Assembly: GCA_038065125.1 (NCBI GenBank)
Contig: JBBTRP010000006.1
Coordinates: 1 to 64,000 of the forward strand
Length of the DNA: 64,000 nt
Reading direction: 5' to 3'
Source: JBBTRP01 sp038065125
GTDB lineage: Bacteria > Patescibacteriota > Patescibacteriia > JACQRZ01
Shown here: positions 7,616 through 16,250 of the stretch, one piece after another
Numbering within the stretch: the stretch's first letter is position 1
How the letters are laid out: each line of letters begins with the position of its first letter
The notes under the pieces: model-generated
Seen by the model: only the letters and a program-made list of their open reading frames with translations
What the model was told of the DNA's origin: nothing
The model's database searches: none
Program-made: the position numbers and the translations under genes

Positions 7616-9029
7616 CCATGTCGCTTCCTAATATAATGACAAAATCAGGCGGGAGAGCAGGGGAAGATGTTGCTTGAGAATTATCCTCAATCAGTGTCGA
7701 CGATGGAAGAAGTGAGAGAAGCGTTTCTCGACTGAATTTTTTTAACGGTACGGGCGGAGAGAAAAGGCGCGAAACCACTGCGTCGCGCTGCTCTGCATTT
7801 TCAATGGAGACGACCGTGTAGCCCGCTTTGGTGAGAGAGGAGGCAAACCGGCCCGCAAGTCCGGGCGTGCGCGTGCCATTTTTGACGACGACGCGAGGCG
7901 CCTCGTCGCGGATTTTTCGTGCGGTTTCTTTTTTGACCTCGCGGCTAAAAATATCACGGACAACGACTTGCATCTGCTCGAACGTCCCGTCTCGGGGAAG
8001 AAGGACATACGCCCCCTCAACGACCGAGCTGGTCAAAAAGTTTTCCGGTCCGTCATCAAAGACAAAGGAAAGGATATGGTCCTGATCGATCGATCGGGCG
8101 AGCGAGAGAAAGGCGAGGAGCTCCCACGACTTGATGTTGGTCGAGATGTGCTCGCGAAGCGATGAAACGACGTCGTTTATTTTTTGCGGATTGAGCAGGA
8201 ATTGAGCAGAGAATACTTTTTCCTTGACCGCGGTGATGACTTTTTGCTGTCGTGCACTGCGAGCAAAGTCCGATCCCTCATTATTCATTCCGCTATGGCG
8301 CGACCGCACGAACATGAGTGCACGCGCGCCGTCCATGGTTTGCGGTCCGGCGGAAAAGGAGATCGTCTGGTATTTGTAGTCATCAGTCGGGTAGCTGTAG
8401 TCGGTGAACGGTTTGTCTACGTCAATCTCAAGTCCGCCGAGGATGTCGACAATCTCGCTAAAGCCGGCAAAATCGACCCGGAGTGTGTAGTGGACGGGAA
8501 CATTCAACACCTTACTGATGACCGCGGCAGCCGTTTCTGGTCCGGAGCCGGGCGCATTCATCTCTGCAAAGGCGTTTGCGTTATTGATTTTTCTCCATCC
8601 GTATCCTTCAATGGGGACGAGAAGATCGCGCGGGATGGATATGAATGCCGCTGAACGGGTTGAGGGTTTCACGCTTAGGAGAATGTTGGTGTCGGAGAGC
8701 TGGGGGCCATCATGGTCTTTGCCGCCCACACCCAAGAGTAGTAGATTAATTCGATCTTCCTGTTCACCCAAGAGCGCACGATCTTTCGTCTCTCCGAACT
8801 GAGGACGCGATCCGAATAGGATCGAATGAAGCACAGAATTAAGTGCCGAGGTATCGTTTTGGGATTGCTGGTAGGAGAATACCGACGTTGCGCTCAAGAT
8901 GACGATGCCGATCGCGAAAAAACCCAGGAGGGAGGGAAGGACACGAATGGTTGTTTGTTCTTGTTTTCGATCGGGTTTTTTCGGTGTATTTTCGTCAAGT
9001 CGGAGCAAATTGATCTCAACTTTGTTCAT
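7524..9029 (-). CDS. LCP-family protein (LytR-CpsA-Psr) with C-terminal LytR_C domain
   Basis: LCP proteins transfer polyprenyl-linked glycans onto the cell wall or other surface acceptors. 501 residues: cytoplasmic tail, one transmembrane segment (about 31-52), LCP catalytic domain (about 90-310) and a LytR_C domain (about 375-430, VVVKNGTRTPGLAGRF). The LCP core has SDTNILLSV, SIPRDLLVPI, MDGARALMFVRSRH and the Arg-rich DFARSARQQ, the residues that bind the pyrophosphate lipid. Such a protein just beside a large polysaccharide locus is a natural candidate for the last ligation step. Its own promoter is at 9070-9098. Confidence 0.93.
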   Translation of the reverse strand: MNKVEINLLRLDENTPKKPDRKQEQTTIRVLPSLLGFFAIGIVILSATSVFSYQQSQNDTSALNSVLHSILFGSRPQFGETKDRALLGEQEDRINLLLLGVGGKDHDGPQLSDTNILLSVKPSTRSAAFISIPRDLLVPIEGYGWRKINNANAFAEMNAPGSGPETAAAVISKVLNVPVHYTLRVDFAGFSEIVDILGGLEIDVDKPFTDYSYPTDDYKYQTISFSAGPQTMDGARALMFVRSRHSGMNNEGSDFARSARQQKVITAVKEKVFSAQFLLNPQKINDVVSSLREHISTNIKSWELLAFLSLARSIDQDHILSFVFDDGPENFLTSSVVEGAYVLLPRDGTFEQMQVVVRDIFSREVKKETARKIRDEAPRVVVKNGTRTPGLAGRFASSLTKAGYTVVSIENAEQRDAVVSRLFSPPVPLKKFSRETLLSLLPSSTLIEDNSQATSSPALPPDFVIILGSDMVTGQDVPSPTSSRPFQIPTESTPTPSHQGQ

Positions 9030-9069
9030 AGTCCTTGCGAAGACGGAAAAATTGACAGGTGATTGCGTT

Positions 9070-9098
9070 AGGATACACTAAAATTGTCGTTCTGGCAA
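9070..9098 (-). promoter_or_regulatory. Promoter of the LCP gene
   Basis: Minus strand TTGCCA (9093-9098), 17-base spacer, TATCCT (9070-9075), about 40 bases before the LCP ATG at 9029. Confidence 0.5.
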
Positions 9099-9183
9099 TT
9101 ATTGGTTTGTGATTCTGTACAATGAGCTGGAGCTGATTATCCGACGAAGACACAAAAACTTCATCATTACTCATGGGCGATAT

Positions 9184-9257
9184 GGGCGTTTAGCTCAGCT
9201 GGTTAGAGCGCACCGTTCACATCGGTGAGGTCAGAGGTTCGAGTCCTCTAACGCCCA
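9184..9257 (+). tRNA. tRNA-Val (anticodon CAC)
   Basis: A complete cloverleaf of 74 bases: acceptor GGGCGTT/AACGCCC, D arm GCTC/GAGC, anticodon stem CACCG/CGGTG with loop TTCACAT and anticodon CAC at 9218-9220, T arm AGAGG/CCTCT with TTCGAGT loop, discriminator A. CCA is not encoded. A TACAAT box at 9118-9123 may serve as its -10; no clear -35 is seen. It sits between the LCP gene and the polysaccharide locus. Confidence 0.96.
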
Positions 9258-9269
9258 TGAGTGAAGGGG

Positions 9270-9314
9270 AGGTCACATCCGTGAGGTCACGGGTTCGATC
9301 CGCGGGTCTGGGGA
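9270..9314 (+). pseudogene. Degenerate 3'-half copy of a tRNA, probably tRNA-Val
   Basis: GTCACATCCGTGAGGTCA and GGGTTCGATCC repeat the anticodon-loop to T-loop part of the tRNA-Val just upstream (9216-9248) with a few changes. There is no 5' half, no matching acceptor stem, and the T stem has an A-C mismatch, so it cannot be a working tRNA. It marks the border where the polysaccharide locus begins. Confidence 0.7.
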
Positions 9315-9322
9315 TTGTATTG

Positions 9323-11170
9323 TCAATTTTTTACTTCTTGAGTTGTGATCTGAATGAGGGCTTCGCAGGCGGCGCTGGCATTATTCCCGGCGCATTCTTT
9401 TTTGATATTTTCAAGCGCTGACATCAAGTTCGCTTGCCGCTCTGATCCGTGAAGCCGCGCAATAAAGATTTTTTCTAACGGGGTGGGAATCTCGCCGGCA
9501 ATTAGGAGTTCTTCGGAGAGGCGCTCTCCCGGGCGGGGAGCGGTCGTGATGATTTGAATATCGATTTCAGGTTGATAGCCCGCAAGGCGGATCATTTCAG
9601 TGGCAAGGTCGCACACTTTGACGGGCGTGCCCATGTCAAGGCAGAAAATTTCCCCGTTTCCCGAGAGCGCTCCGGCTTGTAGGACCAGGAGGCACGCCTC
9701 TGATGTCACCATAAAGTATCGCTGCATGTCCGGGTGTGTAATTTCTACCGGGCCACCTTTTTTGATTTGCTCTCGGAAGATTTCTATCACGTTACCTTGT
9801 GAGTCAAGGACATTACCAAAGCGCACGGCGCAAAATGAGGTTTTGCCCGGCCCGGTTCCGTGGAGCTCGACGCAGAGCATCTCCCCGACGCGTTTGGTGC
9901 GACCCATGACTGAGACCGGTCTGACCGCCTTGTCAGTCGAGATGAAAATGAATTTTTCCGCCGCATGTTCAATCGAAGCACGCGCAACGGAGAGCGTACC
10001 GAAGATATTGTTTTTGATCGCCTCCAGGGGGTTTTCTTCCATCACCGGTACGTGCTTGTACGCGGCGGCGTGGAATACGATCTGGGGTTGCCGCTCGCTA
10101 AAGATCGCCGCGATTCGACCCTCATCACACACGTCCGTAACGATTCCGGCAAAGGGAGCATGGGGAAGTTTTTCCCGAATCGAACGGGAAAGATAAAACA
10201 TTGCCGTCTCATTCTGATCAATGCCGATGACGGATTGTGGATGAAACGCGAGTAATTCGCGGATAAGCTGCGAGCCGATCGAGCCGGCGGCGCCAGTCAC
10301 CAAGATCCTCTTGCCCTGAATAAAATCGCGCATAAGCCGTGTGTCGATTTTGACGGACTCGCGTCCCAGCAAATCTTCGATAGAAATGTCGCGAATAGTG
10401 GAGAGCGTTACCCGCCCTCCTATAACATCTTCGAGCGAGGGAAGGACTTTGAGGCGTGCAATATCGACCTGCTGTTCGCGTGCCGCGGCGATACATTTAC
10501 GGATCTGTGGGTTTTCCGTTGCAAGAAGGACTTCGTCGATCGAGTACAACCGGAAGAGACGACCGAGATCTCCAAGTGTGCCGAGGACCGGGATGCCGTG
10601 GATCGTGGTGTGCTGTTTCACATTACTACCATCGAGAAAGCCGACCAGATGGTAGGTCGCGCTCATTAGGAGCGAGCGCGCAAGCTGCGCGGCGGCGTCC
10701 TCGGCGCCGATAATAAGGACTCTTTTCCCCGTGCGGTAGCGTCGCACGTCCCGTATCATTCGCTTGAGAATTCGTACCGAACCCAAAAGGACAATCGAGA
10801 GGAGAAAATTCAGGAGCAGTGTCGAGCGAGGGAAGCTTTCGATGACGCCATAATCGCGGAGTACAAAGACGGTGAGAAGCTCGAGAAGCGTTACCAGGAG
10901 AACTCCTTTCAGGAGTTGGTACAAGTCTCTGATACTTACGAAAGAGAGATTGATGGTGTAGAGTTTTTGCCACAAAAAAATCGGAATTGAGTAGGCGACA
11001 TTCAGTGCGGAAAGGAGCACAAGGTTTCGCGTGAATATAGGGGGAAGAGCACCGTCGAAGCGCACGAGGAAGGCGGCAAGAGCCGCGACGCAGACGAGAA
11101 AAATATCGGCAGCGATAAATAGCGCATACCGATAAGGCGGTCGGGACAGGGTTGAATACAGTGAACTCAT
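9323..11170 (-). CDS. Membrane NDP-sugar 4,6-dehydratase, CapD/WbpM/FlaA1 type
   Basis: Converts UDP-GlcNAc-type sugars to 4-keto-6-deoxy intermediates. 615 residues: four N-terminal transmembrane segments (about 10-125), a first nucleotide-binding domain (about 145-270) and the catalytic SDR domain from about 285, with GAAGSIGSQL as the NAD loop. The active site reads STDKAVRPVSVMGRTK, with Met (M422) where classic SDRs have Tyr and K426 following: the Ser-Met-Lys triad known for WbpM. Its ATG overlaps the stop of the upstream transferase by 4 bases. Last gene of the nine-gene operon. Substrate (UDP-GlcNAc or UDP-GalNAc) is not decided. Confidence 0.92.
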   Translation of the reverse strand: MSSLYSTLSRPPYRYALFIAADIFLVCVAALAAFLVRFDGALPPIFTRNLVLLSALNVAYSIPIFLWQKLYTINLSFVSIRDLYQLLKGVLLVTLLELLTVFVLRDYGVIESFPRSTLLLNFLLSIVLLGSVRILKRMIRDVRRYRTGKRVLIIGAEDAAAQLARSLLMSATYHLVGFLDGSNVKQHTTIHGIPVLGTLGDLGRLFRLYSIDEVLLATENPQIRKCIAAAREQQVDIARLKVLPSLEDVIGGRVTLSTIRDISIEDLLGRESVKIDTRLMRDFIQGKRILVTGAAGSIGSQLIRELLAFHPQSVIGIDQNETAMFYLSRSIREKLPHAPFAGIVTDVCDEGRIAAIFSERQPQIVFHAAAYKHVPVMEENPLEAIKNNIFGTLSVARASIEHAAEKFIFISTDKAVRPVSVMGRTKRVGEMLCVELHGTGPGKTSFCAVRFGNVLDSQGNVIEIFREQIKKGGPVEITHPDMQRYFMVTSEACLLVLQAGALSGNGEIFCLDMGTPVKVCDLATEMIRLAGYQPEIDIQIITTAPRPGERLSEELLIAGEIPTPLEKIFIARLHGSERQANLMSALENIKKECAGNNASAACEALIQITTQEVKN

Positions 11171-12141
11171 AGGAAACGGTAGAGAGCGAGTCCGCAGACT
11201 ACAAGCGCGGCCTGAATACCATAGAGAATGAAGAGCGTTTTTTTGATCGAACCAACACGCCGGTGTAGCGCGTCATAGAAATGATCGCGATCCGCGAGGA
11301 GCGGCACCTGTTTTTTGAGCGTTCTTCGAATTATTATATAAATGCAATTCACGAGCGGCAAGCCGACCACCAAGAGGAGCGAGAGGATAAGAAGCGGGGA
11401 GAGAATCTTCAATGCAAAAAACATTTGAACACTGACGAGAAAGCCGAACAGATAGCTCCCATTATCACCGAGAAAAATCGATGCGGGGGGAAAGTTATGT
11501 AGAAGAAATCCAAGAGCCGCTCCGCCGGTTAGCGCCGCGATAATCATTCCAAGCGCATTTTGCTCGTGAAGGAATATGACGAAAAACCCAAGCGATGAGA
11601 GAGCCACCAATCCCGCCAGGAGACCGTCAAGTCCGTCGATAATGTTACTTGCGTTGATAAGGGTAATGAGAAGTACCGCGCCAATGAGTGACCCAACAAG
11701 GGTTGAGGTGGAAAGGATGACTCCTGCGTCGGCACTCATGAGGAGGACACTCGCAAGAGTGGCCATCACAATTTGAGATACAATTTTTTGCAAAAGTGCA
11801 GGGGTACTTCGAACTTGCCACTTAAGGTCGTCCCACAGTCCAAAAAGCCACACGACGATGCCGGCAAGAAAAACAGTCCAGAGCGTGGGTGAGGCGTATA
11901 AAACTCCAAAAACTCCAAATGTTTCAGCGAGGGTGCTGCCAAGAGCAACTGCCGCAATACTGACGAGAATCGCAAGGCCGCCAAGGAATGGGATGGGTTT
12001 GTTATGGATCTTGAGGCCGTCGTTGGCCGGGTTGTCCGTGAAATTAAATAATCGCGCACCTCGCTTGATGAGAGGCAAAACGGCTGCGCATACCAAACCC
12101 CCCAGAAGGAATATCAGGCCCAGAAGTACCGGAAATGTCAT
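11167..12141 (-). CDS. Polyprenyl-phosphate sugar-1-phosphate transferase (MraY/WecA/TagO family)
   Basis: Integral membrane enzyme that moves a sugar-1-phosphate from a UDP-sugar to undecaprenyl phosphate, starting glycan assembly. 324 residues and about ten hydrophobic segments. Family motifs are present: NIIDGLDGL, FLGDNGSYL for metal and substrate, and a basic ADRDHFYDALHRR loop near the C-terminus. The lack of peptidoglycan neighbours and the polysaccharide setting favour a WecA/WbpL-like role over MraY. Four-base overlaps with both neighbours. Confidence 0.92.
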   Translation of the reverse strand: MTFPVLLGLIFLLGGLVCAAVLPLIKRGARLFNFTDNPANDGLKIHNKPIPFLGGLAILVSIAAVALGSTLAETFGVFGVLYASPTLWTVFLAGIVVWLFGLWDDLKWQVRSTPALLQKIVSQIVMATLASVLLMSADAGVILSTSTLVGSLIGAVLLITLINASNIIDGLDGLLAGLVALSSLGFFVIFLHEQNALGMIIAALTGGAALGFLLHNFPPASIFLGDNGSYLFGFLVSVQMFFALKILSPLLILSLLLVVGLPLVNCIYIIIRRTLKKQVPLLADRDHFYDALHRRVGSIKKTLFILYGIQAALVVCGLALYRFL

Positions 12142-13367
12142 TGGTTGGTGATAAGTTTCAAGGCGTTACTGTAGGTTTCTGCAAGAGCTTCCCGGGTATA
12201 GTGCGCGGTCACAAACGAATATCCATTGCGACCCAGCTCTTCGCCCTTCTCGCGGTTACCGGCGAGAAAAAGGATTTTTTCCTTTAAATCATGAGGATTT
12301 TCCGGTTCGCAGAATACACCCGCGTGTGCCCCTTGTACCACAAGATCGCGCGCGGCACCGTCGATTGCGAGGATGACGGGCCTTGAACAGGCCATATAGT
12401 CAAAGACCTTATTCGGATAAACCGTCTTAAAAATATCAAGTTTTTTGAGTACCGCAAGCCCCGCATCGCACGCCTCAATCATGTCGGCAATTTTTTCTTT
12501 CGGCATGGGATCGAGGAAGGCGACCTGTTTTAGTCCTTCTCGCTGTGCGCGATCCTGGAGTTCCTTCTTTTTCATGCCCTCGCCCATGAGCAGAAAAACA
12601 ATATCCGCGCGGTCCTTGAGCAGCGCGGCGGCGTCAAGAATCTGGTCAAGGTGGTTCGCGATACCATGCGCACCGATATAGAGTACTGTATATGCGTTCT
12701 CGATCCCGAGACGCTGTCGCATAATCTCGCGGGGCGTAGTGACGCGAAGTAAGTCCATATCCGCACCGTTGGGGAGGAGGATGATTTTTTCGCGCGGAAC
12801 CTTCTTTTCGTCGATGAGCTTGTCGCGGAATGCTGGAGTAAGTACGGGAATTAGTGACGCTGCAAGGTACAGTTTTTTTTCGAGCCACAGCGCAGTGGCG
12901 ATGAGAAAACGGTTTTTGAGGACCCCGACCTCGATAGCGGACTCCGGCCAGAGGTCGCGTACTTCAAAAACCAACGGGATACGCCATCTCCAACTTGCAA
13001 GAAGCCCCGGTATGCCGACATGCAGGGGTGGCGAGGTCGCGATCACCACATCGGGCGTGCCGGCCATAAGCACGCCAACACTCGCGCTCACGGTAAAAGA
13101 GAGATATCCCCACATGCGGCCTAAGAAATTTTTATTGTACGCATCAGAGACGAATGTGCGGATTAATGTGACGTCATTATCTTTTTCAATTGCAATAAGT
13201 TTTCCGCGGTATTTTTGCGGCTTCGTGCCGGTCAGATAGTGCGCCATGCCACAGACCACCGTGACAGTGTGCCCCTCACGCGTCCAATATTTTGCAAACT
13301 GATTGAAGCGCGAAATCCCCGCACCGCCCTGCTCAAGATAGTATTGGTGGATGATAAGGATCTTCAT
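12138..13367 (-). CDS. Glycosyltransferase family 4, WbuB-like
   Basis: GT-B fold retaining glycosyltransferase, 409 residues. N-terminal MKILIIHQYYLEQGGAGISR is the acceptor-side start typical of WbuB-like (N-acetyl-L-fucosamine transferase) proteins; the C-terminal half has the family's E-x7-E region around YPNKVFDYMACSRPVI, though the first Glu is not obvious. In O-antigen loci WbuB homologues add the second sugar after WecA, and the gene here lies directly before the WecA-like gene. Exact donor unknown. Four-base overlaps on both sides. Confidence 0.88.
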   Translation of the reverse strand: MKILIIHQYYLEQGGAGISRFNQFAKYWTREGHTVTVVCGMAHYLTGTKPQKYRGKLIAIEKDNDVTLIRTFVSDAYNKNFLGRMWGYLSFTVSASVGVLMAGTPDVVIATSPPLHVGIPGLLASWRWRIPLVFEVRDLWPESAIEVGVLKNRFLIATALWLEKKLYLAASLIPVLTPAFRDKLIDEKKVPREKIILLPNGADMDLLRVTTPREIMRQRLGIENAYTVLYIGAHGIANHLDQILDAAALLKDRADIVFLLMGEGMKKKELQDRAQREGLKQVAFLDPMPKEKIADMIEACDAGLAVLKKLDIFKTVYPNKVFDYMACSRPVILAIDGAARDLVVQGAHAGVFCEPENPHDLKEKILFLAGNREKGEELGRNGYSFVTAHYTREALAETYSNALKLITNQ

Positions 13368-15289
13368 ACCCTGCCTGCCTTCTCAATAAAAATTTGATGC
13401 CAAAGTGAGAAGGTGATGAGCGACCAGAGCTGATAGCTCGTGTCCCCGATATCTCGCTCGTGTGCACTCACGAGCTGCTGGACTGCTGCAGCGTTGAAGT
13501 ACTGCATCGATGGACGGTTGGGGGAGAGGAGGTCTGACCCGAGCTCCTGGAGCGATTTTTTCCACGATCGGATCGGAAGCGCGAAACCGGTTTTTTTCTG
13601 ATACACCAGATCCCTGGGAAGCGTTGCTTCCGCGAATTTTTTTACCACATATTTCCCCTCCACACCTCTCAACTTGAATTGGAGGGGCAGCGAGAATGCA
13701 AACTCGATAATATCGCGGTCAAGAAACGGCGAGCGGACCTCGCAGCCCGATGCCATGCTCATCTTGTCGGTGTACATGAGGTTGTGCTCCGGGAGGAATG
13801 TCTTGAAGTCCGTGTAGAGTTGCCGCGTGAGAAGATCACGACTCCCAAAGCGTGCGAAGTGCCGACGTTTTGACGCGAGGGTGTCGAGAGGCACGACAGG
13901 CCTTGCAAGTAGATGCCCGACCTCCGAATCGGTCAGCCAAGCAGTGAGTCCCAGACTTCGCTCGTCGCGCGGGAGCACCAGGAATTTTCCCTTACGGACG
14001 AGATAGCGAATCCAGGAGTTGGTGTGGCTCAAGCGTTCCAAGGCGGGCGAACCTACCGAGAGTGCGATTTTGACGAGCGGATTTACGAGACACTGGACAG
14101 CGTCCAGGTTCCGGAGCTTCCAGGCCATGAGATAGTGATTGTATCCGGCAAAAAGTTCATCGCTTCCCATTCCCGAGAGAAGCACGGTGATGCCGCCGCG
14201 GCGCGCTTCACGGCAGATGAGATACGCGTTGATTTCGGCAGGATCCGTGATCGGTTCATCAAGGTGCCAAATAACGCTGGGTAGGAGCTCGAGGAGATTC
14301 GGTTCGAGAATGAGCTCTCGATAGTCGATCCGAGGCCCGAGAAGATTTTTGAGTTGTCGAGCAAAAACAAGTTCGTTTTTTCCCGCAGTGTCCCGGTGTG
14401 TGTCGACTGCGCGAAACCCGGTGGTGAAGGAGACCAGAGGCTCATCGGTGAATTCGCAGGCGTGTCGGACAATAAGACTTGAGTCTAGTCCGCCCGAAAG
14501 AAAGGCGCCGACTTTCACGTCTGCAATCATATGACGTTTGACTGCCGAGCCAAACAGACGTCCGAACTCGTCGACTGCATCAGTGAACGTGCCGGAGAAC
14601 GGCGTCACTCGCTCAAGGGGATTCCACCACTCCTTGAGTGTCACGGTCCCGTCTTTCCACAAAAGAGAATGGGCTGCGGGGAGCTTGAAGATTCCCTCAA
14701 ACATAGTGCCGGGTTCGTGCACGCGCAGGGAGGCGAGGTACCCCGGGATTGCAGTAGTGTTGACGCGAGGAGAGACGAGGCCGGATGCAAGGATCGCCTT
14801 GATCTCGGATGCCCACACGAGACTGCCGTCCGGCAGGTGTGAGTAGTACAAAGGTTTTTGGCCGGTATGATCGCGCGCAAGGAGCAGCGTATTCTCGCGT
14901 TGATCCCAGAGCGCAAGCGCGAACATGCCGTTGAATTTGGACAGCGCGTCCGCGCCCCACGCTCTGACGCTTTCCACAATAACCTCGGTATCCGATCTAG
15001 AGCGGAACGTGTGTCCGAGGTGCTCAAGGTCCGCTTTGATTTCTCGGAAGTTATAAAGCTCACCGTTGTAGGTGATCCAGAGTTTTTGTGACTCGTCGCT
15101 CATCGGCTGGTGTCCCGCTGGGGAGAGATCGAGAATTGCCAGACGGCGCATGCCCAGGAAGACGTTCCATTCGCCCGCACGGCGCACGACGGTGCCGCGG
15201 TCGTCGGGGCCACGATGCGCGATGCGATCCGTCATCGCATCGATAGGTACGGTGTTATTTTTTGTAATTGCTCCGACGATGCCGCACAT
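13364..15289 (-). CDS. asnB: Asparagine synthase (glutamine-hydrolysing) homologue, AsnB type
   Basis: 641 residues. It begins MCGIVGAI, so the N-terminal nucleophile Cys2 of the class II amidotransferase domain is intact; IAHRGPDDRG and ITYNGELYNF follow. The synthetase domain has the PP-loop GAFLSGGLDSS and YLICREARR. In exopolysaccharide loci such AsnB-like (exosortase/WbpS type) enzymes often amidate uronic acids instead of making asparagine. With a nucleotide-sugar dehydrogenase in the same operon, amidation of a uronic acid residue is the likelier job here, but this is inferred. Confidence 0.92.
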   Translation of the reverse strand: MCGIVGAITKNNTVPIDAMTDRIAHRGPDDRGTVVRRAGEWNVFLGMRRLAILDLSPAGHQPMSDESQKLWITYNGELYNFREIKADLEHLGHTFRSRSDTEVIVESVRAWGADALSKFNGMFALALWDQRENTLLLARDHTGQKPLYYSHLPDGSLVWASEIKAILASGLVSPRVNTTAIPGYLASLRVHEPGTMFEGIFKLPAAHSLLWKDGTVTLKEWWNPLERVTPFSGTFTDAVDEFGRLFGSAVKRHMIADVKVGAFLSGGLDSSLIVRHACEFTDEPLVSFTTGFRAVDTHRDTAGKNELVFARQLKNLLGPRIDYRELILEPNLLELLPSVIWHLDEPITDPAEINAYLICREARRGGITVLLSGMGSDELFAGYNHYLMAWKLRNLDAVQCLVNPLVKIALSVGSPALERLSHTNSWIRYLVRKGKFLVLPRDERSLGLTAWLTDSEVGHLLARPVVPLDTLASKRRHFARFGSRDLLTRQLYTDFKTFLPEHNLMYTDKMSMASGCEVRSPFLDRDIIEFAFSLPLQFKLRGVEGKYVVKKFAEATLPRDLVYQKKTGFALPIRSWKKSLQELGSDLLSPNRPSMQYFNAAAVQQLVSAHERDIGDTSYQLWSLITFSLWHQIFIEKAGRV

Positions 15290-15297
15290 ACTGGGTA

Positions 15298-15325
15298 GCC
15301 GTTAGCTTTTAGCCGTTAGCTTTTA
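15298..15325. repeat. Tandem repeat, 2 x 14 bases (GCCGTTAGCTTTTA)
   Basis: Two exact copies, 15298-15311 and 15312-15325, followed by a partial third (GCTGGGA). The second copy encodes the last residues of the epimerase (LKANG, minus strand) and the first lies between that stop and the asnB start. It is the only place in the operon where the genes do not overlap. Confidence 0.85.
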
Positions 15326-16250
15326 GCTGGGAATAATAATCTCGCCAATACTGGAGGAGGTGGGGGAGGGTGTTGTTGAGGAAATCGAATTGAGGGTGCC
15401 AGCCGGTTTCGCGCGTCAGTTTTTCGTGCGACCCGACACTGACTGAAGGCTCTCCGGATACGGACTCACAAATCTCGATGGGCACCTTCGCAAGCCCAAC
15501 CGCCGCCTGAGCGATCTGGCGGATCGAGAGCTGACGACCTGAGCAGACATTAAAGATGTCACCTTTCATTTCGTGCTCCAGAAGGAGCTGATACGCAGAC
15601 ACCACGTCTCCAACATCGAGATAATCGCGCAGATTCTCTGGATTTTCAATATGAATAATCGGCTTGCGCAAGCCTTGTTCGATCTGCGCTATCTGCTGTA
15701 AAAGACTACTCACGAATGTGATCGGTTTTTGTCCACCTCCCGAATGTTGGAACGGGCGTACTATGGTGAGTGGTATTTGATGTCGATCGGCAAAAAATTT
15801 CGCACAGCACTCCGCACCGTATTTACTGAGCGCATAGGGTGTGTCAAGCGAGAGGAGCGACTCCTCAGCGATTGGGTCTGGGGAAGGGGAGTACACGGCA
15901 GATGAACTTACCAAAATGACGCCAGTGTGTGCAGTTCTGCACGCATCAAGCACGGCAAGAGTTCCTTCGATATTCGTCTCAATGGTTACTTGAGCACCCT
16001 GAACGGTTCTTGATGAGGGTCCGTGCGCGGCGGCAAGGTGAATCACGGTGTCGGGCTTCAGGTCAGAGACGATACGCGAAACGCCTGAGGCGTCAGTGAC
16101 GGAGCAGTTAAATGTCTGACCGCGCAGGAGAGCGGGCGGATGCGAATCTTTTCGCGTAATACCAAACACCTCATACCCCGAAGCAATCAAAGAAGCGGCA
16201 AGATGCCTCCCCACGAATCCATTCACTCCGGTAATCAGTATTTTTTTCAT
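15309..16250 (-). CDS. NAD-dependent epimerase/dehydratase (SDR, UDP-glucose 4-epimerase-like)
   Basis: 313 residues of the extended SDR family. NAD loop ITGVNGFVGRHLA at the N-terminus, VSSSAVY strand, and YALSK as the catalytic Tyr-Lys pair at about 140-150; the C-terminus has the DYLDVGDVVSAY segment common in GalE-like and GDP-sugar reductases. Substrate not predictable. The last five codons come from a tandem 14-base repeat, so the C-terminus has probably drifted by repeat slippage. Its ATG overlaps the upstream GT2 stop. Confidence 0.87.
   Translation of the reverse strand: MKKILITGVNGFVGRHLAASLIASGYEVFGITRKDSHPPALLRGQTFNCSVTDASGVSRIVSDLKPDTVIHLAAAHGPSSRTVQGAQVTIETNIEGTLAVLDACRTAHTGVILVSSSAVYSPSPDPIAEESLLSLDTPYALSKYGAECCAKFFADRHQIPLTIVRPFQHSGGGQKPITFVSSLLQQIAQIEQGLRKPIIHIENPENLRDYLDVGDVVSAYQLLLEHEMKGDIFNVCSGRQLSIRQIAQAAVGLAKVPIEICESVSGEPSVSVGSHEKLTRETGWHPQFDFLNNTLPHLLQYWRDYYSQLKANG

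Noticed and set aside
9270..9314. A second tRNA gene
   Set aside because: Only the anticodon-to-T-loop part is present, the T stem has a mismatch and no 5' half or acceptor stem exists.
14083..14846. Overlapping long frames inside asnB and similar frames inside topA, rel and the Nudix-DUF218 gene
   Set aside because: They lie opposite or out of phase to genes with complete catalytic motifs and show low-complexity, Arg/Ser-rich translations typical of shadow frames.
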